Under the pieces are notes generated by a model. That model worked only from the letters and a program-made list of their open reading frames with translations, had not been told where the DNA came from and ran no database searches. From assembly GCA_017510875.1 (NCBI GenBank), contig JAFWLX010000210.1, positions 1 to 5,118 of the forward strand: a DNA stretch of 5,118 nucleotides, read 5' to 3'. This DNA comes from Atopobiaceae bacterium (GTDB taxonomy: Bacteria > Actinomycetota > Coriobacteriia > Coriobacteriales > Atopobiaceae). Below are positions 1 through 5,118 of the stretch, in pieces. Position 1 is the stretch's first letter, and every line of letters begins with the position of its first letter. Both the position numbers and the translations under genes were made by a program.

Positions 1-35
1 CCTGTATAAGGGAATCTCCCCGCTCTGCAGGTCCA

Positions 36-893
36 CTACCTAACCGGCAGCCGTACCATGGTCGAGATCATGCCCGTTGTGGTCTCGCCGTTGTCTACGA
101 TCTGGACACCATCGGGTACGCTGAGCACCTTGACCGACATGTCGGCGCGCTCGTCGTACACAACGTAGCATCCGCCTTCCTCGTCGGTCGTGTAGGTCTC
201 AACCCCATTGGGAGTAGTCACACTAAACTCCACGCCAGCTATGGCCTTGTCGTGGCCGTAGGCGTAGAACGAGTAGTACGCCGGATGCTTCTCGGTGTAG
301 TCATCTCCCATAAAGAGCGTGACGAGCTTCTCAAAGTCCTCGGCCGAATGCACTGAGCCCACTCGCCAGAGGCAGATGGTTCCGTTGCGGTCCACAAGCA
401 AGGTGGTTGGATAGGAGGACGTCTTGACAAAATCAAGGGTCTCGTTGTCAACCCCATACGCAAGCGGGAACGACAGGTTGTGGTTCTGGGCGTATTCCTC
501 GACGTCCTTCATCTGGTCAAGGCCGTCAACGTCTATGCCCACCATGCTCATCTTGTCCTGGTACTTCTGATAGACCGAGTCCATCTCGGGGAACTCCTTC
601 TCGCAGGGTCCGCACCAAGAGGCATAGAGCACAACAGCCATGACATCCTTGCCATCAAGCAGTCCGTCTTTTGTAAGATGCGTTCCATCCGGTTGCTCGA
701 CATCAAACGCTGGCATTTGTTGGCCAACGTAGTCCTCTATGTTTCTCGCGCTGTCAAACATCGCATCGGTTATCTTTTCCTTGTTGACTTGGAAATAGAT
801 AAAAACGCCCGCAACCGCCACGACAATTAGCCCCAAGATGCCCAACAGAATCTTTAATCCAAGGCCCATCTTCTTCCCATTCTTTGCGCTCAT
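36..893 (-). CDS. Membrane-anchored TlpA-like thioredoxin with C-terminal prealbumin/Cna-B-like domain
   Basis: 285 residues. A short lysine-rich N-terminus (to about residue 9) is followed by one hydrophobic helix (about 10-34) with no lipobox or obvious cleavage site, so the protein is probably anchored with its body outside the membrane. A TlpA/ResA-type thioredoxin fold spans about 55-195. Its active site is WCGPC (C94, C97), and the expected cis-proline lies in the SYPTT segment (P162). Such proteins reduce or exchange disulfides in extracytoplasmic partners. Residues about 207-285 form an extra domain absent from ordinary TlpA. It matches the domain of the lipoprotein encoded just upstream (ungapped between G220-G262 here and G55-G97 there). 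The start at 893 is supported by AGGAGG (899-904), 5 bases from the ATG. The stop is TAG at 36-38. The gene follows the lipoprotein gene by 48 bases, probably in one transcript. The fold is confident; the partner and substrate are unknown. No CcdA-type electron donor is visible, though one could lie beyond the left edge. Confidence 0.88.
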   Translation of the reverse strand: MSAKNGKKMGLGLKILLGILGLIVVAVAGVFIYFQVNKEKITDAMFDSARNIEDYVGQQMPAFDVEQPDGTHLTKDGLLDGKDVMAVVLYASWCGPCEKEFPEMDSVYQKYQDKMSMVGIDVDGLDQMKDVEEYAQNHNLSFPLAYGVDNETLDFVKTSSYPTTLLVDRNGTICLWRVGSVHSAEDFEKLVTLFMGDDYTEKHPAYYSFYAYGHDKAIAGVEFSVTTPNGVETYTTDEEGGCYVVYDERADMSVKVLSVPDGVQIVDNGETTTGMISTMVRLPVR

Positions 894-941
894 CGTCCCC
901 TCCTCGTGCTTGTCATCAGCAAGCTTTTAGCTGCGCCAAAC

Positions 942-1310
942 CTATTGTTCTGCCTTGATGGTTATGGTTATGTCCCTTTGCCCACTGGGAACTGGGTATT
1001 CCGTGTCGTCTTGGGCATAGCCCTCGGGGACGCCGCGCACGTGCACCGCGTAAGATCCCTCGATGACATCTTTGAAAGTGGCAACACCGTTAGCGTCGGT
1101 CTCAAGTGCATAGCAGATCGTGTCCGAGCAAAGCTGCATTTTGACACCCTGAACCGGCGAGCCAGCCTCGTCGAGCGCAAGAACACGATAGACGTTATCC
1201 TGCTGGTCTGTTGTCTTCTGGTCTGTTGTGGCACCCGATCCGCAGGCCGCAAGCACAAGCACCGACACAACCATGAGCAGCACTGCCAAACCCGTTGCGC
1301 ATCTCTTCAT
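942..1310 (-). CDS. Small lipoprotein with prealbumin/Cna-B-like domain and a CxxxxC pair
   Basis: 122 residues from the chosen ATG. A type II signal peptide is clear: MKR, a hydrophobic stretch, then the lipobox LAAC with the lipidated cysteine at C23. A Gly/Thr/Asp/Gln-rich linker runs to about residue 39. A single beta-sandwich-type domain fills 40-122, of the kind seen in carboxypeptidase-regulatory/Cna-B repeats: GSPVQGV strand start, TDANG turn, VPEGY near the end. Inside it is CSDTIC (C61, C66), a possible disulfide on the outer cell face. An in-frame GTG at 1328 would add six residues, but it overlaps the Shine-Dalgarno sequence AAGGAG (1319-1324), which sits 8 bases before the ATG at 1310, so the shorter start is preferred. 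It is the first gene after a likely promoter and lies 48 bases before the thioredoxin gene, whose C-terminal domain is related. A redox partnership is inferred; no enzymatic role is evident. Confidence 0.85.
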   Translation of the reverse strand: MKRCATGLAVLLMVVSVLVLAACGSGATTDQKTTDQQDNVYRVLALDEAGSPVQGVKMQLCSDTICYALETDANGVATFKDVIEGSYAVHVRGVPEGYAQDDTEYPVPSGQRDITITIKAEQ

Positions 1311-1318
1311 AGCGCCGT

Positions 1319-1324
1319 CTCCTT
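1319..1324 (-). promoter_or_regulatory. Ribosome binding site deciding the lipoprotein start
   Basis: AAGGAG on the minus strand lies 8 bases before the ATG at 1310. It falls within the six codons that would be coding if the upstream GTG at 1328 were used. This, together with the compact signal peptide beginning MKR, selects the ATG. Confidence 0.8.
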
Positions 1325-1348
1325 CCACCGCAACGCAATCCTATGGCT

Positions 1349-1377
1349 AGTATAACCTACAGCATGCGACGACCGAA
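1349..1377 (-). promoter_or_regulatory. Probable promoter of the lipoprotein-thioredoxin unit
   Basis: On the minus strand a TATACT hexamer (1349-1354) matches the sigma-70-type -10 consensus at five of six positions. It would start transcription near 1342, giving a leader of about 30 bases that includes the ribosome binding site. At 17-base spacing the -35 position (1372-1377) reads TTCGGT, a poor match to TTGACA, so the promoter may be weak or activator-dependent. The 96-base gap before the lipoprotein gene is the only sizeable one on this strand between 942 and 4277, which fits a separate promoter here. No convincing terminator for the preceding cinA-like gene was seen in the same gap, so read-through is possible. 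Confidence 0.55.
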
Positions 1378-1406
1378 ATGACTTCAAGCCAGACGGGATG
1401 GACAGT

Positions 1407-1949
1407 TCAGTTGTTTGCGGCAAGCAGGCGCAGCAGGACCTGGGCAATCACGTCTGCCATGTAGAGCTTGTAGGCATAGCGGGACGGCTGCACCGGAACG
1501 GTGCAGTGAAACCCCTGCTCCCCCGCCTTGGTTGACAACGCAAAGTACACCTCGCCAGGCACGCTGTCAGCGTTGTTGGGATCCACGTTGCCAAAGCTGC
1601 CCGTCACGCCCACACCGATGTCAGCAGCGTATGACAAGCGACACGCATGGGCCATAGCGCATGCGGTCTCGGCCGAGTAAACCCCATGGCGGTCGACGAT
1701 GTCTTGGGGTACCCCCTGCTTGACCTTTGCCTCGTTTTGATAGGTAACGTAGGCACCATGCAGCACGGCAGACGAGCCCTCGGTGTCGGTAATGAGCGAA
1801 GCCACCTGTCCCGACGTGCAGCTTTCCATGGTGGTGATGGTCAGGCGCTCTTTGATGAGCGTTTGCGTGATGGTCTCGTACTCTGCGCGCACGGCGGCCT
1901 CGTCAACGGTCCCCTGCGCGCCCACAACGTCTTTGATCGTGATATTCAT
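1407..1949 (-). CDS. Stand-alone CinA C-terminal domain protein (nicotinamide-nucleotide amidase family)
   Basis: 180 residues, essentially one CinA C-terminal domain with about 20 extra N-terminal residues. The N-terminal molybdopterin-binding-like domain of full-length CinA is absent. Family signatures are the MESCTSG segment (residues 41-47; usually ESCTGG), the GSSAV turn at 58-62, VTYQNEAK (68-75) in place of the usual VTYsNeaK, a GVYSAETACAMA helix (89-100), and a VTGSFGN loop (115-121) leading to VPGEVYFA. Characterised members (PncC) deamidate nicotinamide mononucleotide to nicotinate mononucleotide in NAD recycling. That activity is family knowledge and is not proven for this branch, whose glycine-rich TGxxGP loop is replaced by TGSFGNVDPNNAD. 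The ATG at 1949 has AAGGA (1954-1958) only 4 bases upstream, rather close. It follows the zinc-ribbon gene by 27 bases and is probably co-transcribed. No signal peptide, so cytoplasmic. Confidence 0.85.
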   Translation of the reverse strand: MNITIKDVVGAQGTVDEAAVRAEYETITQTLIKERLTITTMESCTSGQVASLITDTEGSSAVLHGAYVTYQNEAKVKQGVPQDIVDRHGVYSAETACAMAHACRLSYAADIGVGVTGSFGNVDPNNADSVPGEVYFALSTKAGEQGFHCTVPVQPSRYAYKLYMADVIAQVLLRLLAANN

Positions 1950-1976
1950 CCTATCCTTATCGCATGAATAGCAGTG

Positions 1977-2534
1977 TTACACCAGTAGCGGCTTGTGACA
2001 GCTGCTGCATTCCGTAAGCTCGATAGACGACATTCTTCCGCAGAACGGACAGATCACCGTCTCGTCAGCCGTCTTGTCGTACTTCTCAAACGGATAGCTT
2101 AGGCGGGGATGATAGCGCACGCGATCGCCAAATGTGAGGTAGTCGTAGAACGGGTGAAGGGTCCGCTCTTTATACGTAACCTTACGGCCAGAATCGGTCA
2201 CAAAGCGTGTGATGTACACCCGCTGACGACGGTGGCCACTACCCGAGCGTTCGCTGCCCACATGCTGCGAGTCAACAACGCCATCCCAACTCTTGCCTAA
2301 AAAGCGCTTGCCCAAGAGCCAGGCGACAATTGCGATGGTGATGATCCACACTATCGCGCACGCAGCAACAACGATGGGTAGCTGCTCACGCGAAATGAGA
2401 GCCGCTATGCCTGCAACCAAAGGCGGCAGAAACAGCGCCGTAAGTGCAACGGTCAGCACAAACGTGCGGTTGCCCTTATCCATTGCCTCCTTGAACTCGG
2501 GAGTGTCGATACGTGTTGAGTAGCCTGGCTCCAT
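1977..2534 (-). CDS. Two-helix membrane protein with C-terminal zinc ribbon, function unknown
   Basis: 185 residues; I do not recognise a named family with certainty. A polar N-terminus (1-23) precedes two hydrophobic helices (about 25-47 and 53-75) forming a hairpin. A soluble, strand-rich region follows (about 84-155: DGVVDSQ, VYITRFVTDSGRKVTYKE, YDYLTFGDRVRYHPRL), resembling the small extramembrane beta domains of DUF3592-like proteins. The C-terminus is a compact zinc ribbon, C162-x2-C165-x10-C176-x2-C179, in CPFCG and CSSCHKPLL contexts. With this topology both ends are probably cytoplasmic, where a zinc ribbon would be stable. AGGAG (2541-2545), 6 bases before the ATG at 2534, supports the start. 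The gene sits 30 bases after the glucosidase stop and 27 bases before cinA, so it is likely in one operon, but neither neighbour suggests a function. The zinc ribbon could serve in protein-protein contact or as a sensor; this is a guess. Confidence 0.8.
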   Translation of the reverse strand: MEPGYSTRIDTPEFKEAMDKGNRTFVLTVALTALFLPPLVAGIAALISREQLPIVVAACAIVWIITIAIVAWLLGKRFLGKSWDGVVDSQHVGSERSGSGHRRQRVYITRFVTDSGRKVTYKERTLHPFYDYLTFGDRVRYHPRLSYPFEKYDKTADETVICPFCGRMSSIELTECSSCHKPLLV

Positions 2535-2564
2535 GAGTCTCTCCTCTTCTTGACTACCGTCGGT

Positions 2565-4277
2565 CTAGCTTTCGTCGTTCCATAGATACACGCGGCACTC
2601 GTATGGGCGCAGGAAGAACGCGTTATCCTCCAGCGGTGCATCTGGGTATCCGCACAGGCAGAGCTCGCCCGCCGCCAGGTCAAAACCAGCCGGTGCCGAG
2701 AAATAAGCAATTTCTTCGGTGAACGAGCACACCACCAAGAGGCGCTGGCCAGCACCCTCGCGCGCATACGCATAGAGCGCGTTACTTGCCCGCTTGAACT
2801 CGCGATAGCTGCCTTCGCGTACCACCGGCAGCTTGCGGCGCAGCTCGATAGCCTTGCGATAGAAGGCCAAAAGCGAGTCTGGGTCCCTGTCGGCAGCTGC
2901 CACGTTGATGTCCACGTGGTTAGGATTGACAGGATACCATGGAATGCCGCCGCCATCGCCGCCCACAAAACCCGCACTGGGGCCTGCGTCCCATTGCATG
3001 GGCGTGCGTGCATGATCGCGTGTGGCGCGGTTTGTAAGGTCAAGGCAGACGCTCTCGGGCACACCCAGCTCGCGCAGCCTGCGTACCTGGTTAAACGTGG
3101 ACACGTCGGCGGATTCTTCCACGCTCTCCAGATGCGTGTTGGTCATGCCTATCTCCTGCCCCTGGTACACAAAGGGCGTTCCCCGCAAAAACAGGTAGCT
3201 GCACGCCAGGCTCTTGCCGCTCTCCACGCGATACTGCTCGCTGCCGTAGCGGCTGATGATGCGCGGATGGTCGTGGTTCTCCAGATAGAGAGAGTTCCAG
3301 GCGTGTGCGGCAAGGCCCGTCTGCCATGCTCCCACCGCCTGCTTGTATGCACGCAGGTCAAAGGGACGGGGAACCCAGTCGGTAAACATGCAGTCGGCAC
3401 CCATGTGCTCAAAGGTGAACACCATATTTAGCTCTTGGTTGGGGCCTTCGGCGCAATACTCCAGGGCCTGCTCGGGCGAGATCACGGGAGCCTCGCCTAC
3501 CGTCATGCAATCGTAGTGGTCAAGCACGTTATGACGGAACTGCTGCAGGTACTCGTGCACGTGAGGGCCGTGATTGTAGAACTTCATGCCACGGGCGGCT
3601 GGTATAAGGGGGCTGTCATCGGGCAGGGCCGGGTCTTTGCTGATGAAGGTAATTACGTCCTCGCGGAAACCGTCCACGCCTATGTCAAGCCAAAAGCGCA
3701 TGATGCGCTCGACCTCCGAGCGCACCTGCGGGTTATCCATGTTAAGGTCGGGCTGCTTCTTGGCAAAGATGTGCAGGTACCATTGGTTACGAGCGGGCTC
3801 GTACTCCCAAGCGCCCCCTTCAAAGAGGCTGTCCCAGTTGTTGGGAGGAGTGCCGCCGTCCTCGGGCGCGCCCGGCGTCTTGCCGTCGCGCCAGATGTAC
3901 CAGTCGGCAAAGGCGTTGTCACGCGAGCTTCGACTCTGCTTAAACCAGTCGCATTCATCTGAGGTATGGTTGACCACCAGGTCCATGATAACCCGCAACC
4001 CCCGCTTATGCGCACCGTCAAGCACCTGCCTAAACAGGTCAAGATCGCCGTACTCGGGGTTGATGTCATAGTAGTTGGCAATGTCGTAGCCAAAATCGGC
4101 CTGCGGGCTGGGATAAAGCGGGCTAAACCAGATGCCTGTCACACCGAGGCTGGCAATGTAGTCGAGCTTGGTGAGCACACCCCACAGGTCCCCTATACCA
4201 TCGCCATTGCCGTCACAGAAGCTGCGCGGCCAAATCTGGTAGAAGACGGCATCTTTGTACCATTGCGTATGCTGCAT
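2565..4277 (-). CDS. GH13 alpha-glucosidase, oligo-1,6-glucosidase type
   Basis: 570 residues, the normal full length for the GH13_31 group (about 555-570). There is no signal peptide, so it acts in the cytoplasm on imported sugars. The N-terminus WYKDAVFYQIWPRSF is typical. A calcium-site loop DGNGDGIGD lies at 22-30. The catalytic barrel shows DLVVNH (D99, H104), QPDLN (175-179), GFREDV with nucleophile D207, acid/base E262 in VGEAP, and ENHD with transition-state stabiliser D336. ARTPMQWD (423-430) follows, and a C-terminal beta domain spans about 490-570. The residue after the nucleophile is valine (V208), which in characterised relatives favours alpha-1,6 bonds (isomaltose, panose, isomaltooligosaccharides) over maltose-type alpha-1,4 bonds. 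QPDLN and valine fit oligo-1,6-glucosidase better than trehalose-6-phosphate hydrolase, but exact substrate is inferred. AGGAGG (4283-4288), 5 bases from the ATG, supports the start. It is the first gene of a probable three-gene unit; no transporter or LacI-type regulator is adjacent. Confidence 0.93.
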   Translation of the reverse strand: MQHTQWYKDAVFYQIWPRSFCDGNGDGIGDLWGVLTKLDYIASLGVTGIWFSPLYPSPQADFGYDIANYYDINPEYGDLDLFRQVLDGAHKRGLRVIMDLVVNHTSDECDWFKQSRSSRDNAFADWYIWRDGKTPGAPEDGGTPPNNWDSLFEGGAWEYEPARNQWYLHIFAKKQPDLNMDNPQVRSEVERIMRFWLDIGVDGFREDVITFISKDPALPDDSPLIPAARGMKFYNHGPHVHEYLQQFRHNVLDHYDCMTVGEAPVISPEQALEYCAEGPNQELNMVFTFEHMGADCMFTDWVPRPFDLRAYKQAVGAWQTGLAAHAWNSLYLENHDHPRIISRYGSEQYRVESGKSLACSYLFLRGTPFVYQGQEIGMTNTHLESVEESADVSTFNQVRRLRELGVPESVCLDLTNRATRDHARTPMQWDAGPSAGFVGGDGGGIPWYPVNPNHVDINVAAADRDPDSLLAFYRKAIELRRKLPVVREGSYREFKRASNALYAYAREGAGQRLLVVCSFTEEIAYFSAPAGFDLAAGELCLCGYPDAPLEDNAFFLRPYECRVYLWNDES

Positions 4278-4513
4278 GAAAACCTCCTACCTCGTGCATG
4301 CCGTTCGCTTCTACGATAAGACAGCACGTGGGACAGCGCCGCCACGTATACGGTAAGCGGGGCAGGTTGCCTCTTGCGGTCGTTGCAGGACACGGACAAA
4401 CGTGAACAAGGGGATGGAGCAGGGGCGTGAGAGCGTGAACGCTAAACACGTCCCCCTGTTCACGCCCGTCATCGCGCTAAGATGTATGCACGCGGACAGA
4501 AGGAGGCACGCTT
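4278..4513. promoter_or_regulatory. Divergent intergenic region between glucosidase and methyltransferase genes
   Basis: These 236 bases must contain the start signals of both divergent genes. I found strong ribosome binding sites at both ends (AGGAGG at 4283-4288 on the minus strand; AAGGAGG at 4500-4506 on the plus strand) but no clear sigma-70 promoter pair for either gene. Small perfect palindromes are CACGTG (4325-4330) and CGTATACG (4345-4352). Three TTGC words occur at 4367, 4374 and 4383. The right half is dominated by a separately listed inverted repeat. Short open frames crossing this stretch have no coding features and are taken as chance. Confidence 0.6.
4401..4464. repeat. Imperfect inverted repeat with nested palindrome
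   Basis: The left arm CGTGAACAAGGGGA (4401-4414) is the reverse complement of the right arm TCCCCCTGTTCACG (4451-4464) except at one position. The 36-base interval contains a second palindrome, AGCGT-GA-ACGCT (4432-4443), and a direct repeat GCGTGA (4425-4430 and 4433-4438). CGTGAAC therefore occurs twice forward (4401, 4434) and once inverted (4458-4464). Neither side of the structure is followed by a clear T-run, so it is a poor intrinsic terminator. Either a REP/BIME-like dispersed palindromic element or a multi-site operator would fit. The arms and their spacing are read directly; the role is unknown. Confidence 0.7.
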
Positions 4514-5118
4514 ATGGACACCGCACTTGCCAAAGAGGCGTTTGCCAAGGTTGCAGCAGGCTTTGTACTCATGGCCCTTTTACTCTTTCTGCCTGCGGGA
4601 ACGATAAGGTGGTGGAACGGGTGGCTGCTCATGGGCTGCCTGTTTGTACCCATGGTGGGAGCAGGTATCGTGATGCTCTTCAAGGCTCCTGAGCTTGTGC
4701 GCCGTCGTCTTAATGCGCGCGAGAGCGAGGATGACCAACAGCTGGTGGTTAAGCTGTCCGGCCTCATGTTTGTTGCGGCCTTCGTGCTGGCAGGGCTGGG
4801 GTACCGCTTTGGCTGGGCACAGTTTCCGCGCGTCGTATGCATCATTGCAGCCGTAGCCTTTGTTGCAGGGTATGCCCTCTTTGCCGAGGTGCTCCGCGAG
4901 AACGAATACCTCTCGCGCACCATCGAGGTGTCCCAAGGACAGCATGTCATTGACACAGGCCTTTATGGTGTCGTGCGTCACCCTATGTATGCAGCAACCC
5001 TCATCATGTTCATGGCCATGCCCGTGATGCTGGGCTCGCCCTTCTCGCTCGTCGTGATGCTGGCATATCTTCCCATCATCAATGCGCGGATGGAAGGCGA
5101 GGAGCGCGTTCTCGCGCA
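4514..5118 (+). CDS. ICMT/PEMT-like integral membrane methyltransferase (3' end outside window)
   Basis: 201 codons are present with no stop before the window ends. Similar proteins usually run about 210-230 residues, so only the last few tens are missing. Translation shows several hydrophobic helices: about 13-30, 37-56, 82-101, 106-127, and a long pair in 160-190. After helix 4 comes the family core: RENEYLSRT (128-136), then DTGLYGVVRHPMYAAT (147-162), whose RHPMY marks the S-adenosylmethionine/substrate site of isoprenylcysteine carboxyl methyltransferase-like and phospholipid methyltransferase-like proteins. The conserved acidic stretch EGEERVL (194-200) near the C-terminus completes it. 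Bacteria lack prenylated CaaX proteins in general, so the real substrate (lipid, isoprenoid or small molecule) is unknown. AAGGAGG (4500-4506), 7 bases before the ATG, sets the start. It is transcribed away from the glucosidase gene, with no functional link evident. Confidence 0.85.
   Translation, partial: MDTALAKEAFAKVAAGFVLMALLLFLPAGTIRWWNGWLLMGCLFVPMVGAGIVMLFKAPELVRRRLNARESEDDQQLVVKLSGLMFVAAFVLAGLGYRFGWAQFPRVVCIIAAVAFVAGYALFAEVLRENEYLSRTIEVSQGQHVIDTGLYGVVRHPMYAATLIMFMAMPVMLGSPFSLVVMLAYLPIINARMEGEERVLA

Noticed and set aside
1..35. GGGA-3-TCCC small stem just after the thioredoxin stop, as a terminator
   Set aside because: A four-pair stem with only two following T residues is too weak, and the downstream context is cut off by the window edge.
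908..928. GCTTG-7-CAAGC hairpin followed by TTTT on the plus strand, between the lipoprotein and thioredoxin genes
   Set aside because: The stem is only 5 pairs, and no plus-strand gene ends here; on the minus strand it is not followed by a T-run.
1311..1328. Upstream GTG start for the lipoprotein
   Set aside because: It would make the Shine-Dalgarno sequence coding and lengthen the signal peptide with acidic residues; the ATG at 1310 is better placed.
2916..4319. Three consecutive open frames on the plus strand (2916-3431, 3435-3962, 3966-4319) opposite the glucosidase
   Set aside because: They lie antisense to a clear GH13 coding sequence with intact catalytic motifs, show no domain or signal features, and are expected by chance opposite a GC-rich gene.
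4367..4386. Three TTGC words as a possible operator for the glucosidase gene
   Set aside because: Irregular spacing (7 and 9 bases), no dyad symmetry and no LacI-type operator consensus.
4193..4449. Minus-strand open frames running through the divergent intergenic region into the glucosidase start
   Set aside because: They overlap the well-supported glucosidase start and its ribosome binding site in another frame and show no recognisable protein features.
4457..4483. TAAGAT (4478-4483) as a -10 site for the methyltransferase gene, with TGTTCA (4457-4462) as -35
   Set aside because: The -10 matches four of six positions, the spacing is 15 bases and the -35 is poor; not good enough to call.
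4477..4981. Minus-strand open frames opposite the methyltransferase gene
   Set aside because: The plus strand has a strong ribosome binding site, helices and the RHPMY motif; the opposite frames are low-complexity and without motifs.

Overview
The window is compact bacterial chromosome of fairly high GC (mid-to-high fifties percent by eye), with strong AGGAGG-type ribosome binding sites. The gene set is a cytoplasmic oligo-1,6-glucosidase-type GH13 enzyme, a stand-alone CinA domain, and a lipoprotein plus membrane thioredoxin that share a prealbumin/Cna-B-like domain. This would suit an anaerobic gut or oral Gram-positive, and a coriobacterium (Collinsella/Olsenella/Atopobium type) is my best guess. 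That is an inference from style and gene content; no ribosomal or marker gene is present to prove it.

Layout: five genes lie on the minus strand and one on the plus strand. Reading the minus strand in its own direction (right to left), the first unit is GH13 alpha-glucosidase (4277-2565), a two-helix membrane protein with a C-terminal zinc ribbon (2534-1977), and a CinA-type amidase (1949-1407). Their gaps are only 30 and 27 bases, so they are probably one transcript. A 96-base gap follows. It carries a good -10 hexamer and leads to a second unit: a small lipoprotein (1310-942) and a membrane-anchored TlpA-like thioredoxin (893-36), 48 bases apart. To the right of the glucosidase, a 236-base divergent intergenic region separates it from a plus-strand gene (4514 to beyond the window end) for a multi-pass methyltransferase of the isoprenylcysteine carboxyl methyltransferase (ICMT)-like family.

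Function: the glucosidase should release glucose from short alpha-1,6-linked oligosaccharides inside the cell. No transporter or regulator for it is visible here. The lipoprotein/thioredoxin pair is the most coherent extracytoplasmic module. The thioredoxin carries WCGPC on the outer face of the membrane, and its C-terminal domain aligns without gaps over 43 residues with the body of the lipoprotein. The lipoprotein has its own CxxxxC pair, so it may be a redox partner.

The most notable non-coding structure is an imperfect 14-base inverted repeat (4401-4414 and 4451-4464) that encloses a smaller palindrome and repeated CGTGA words. It lies between the divergent genes. I did not see a clearly new multi-gene system. 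The points most worth a second look are the shared domain with the cysteine pair, the inverted repeat, and the uncharacterised zinc-ribbon membrane protein.
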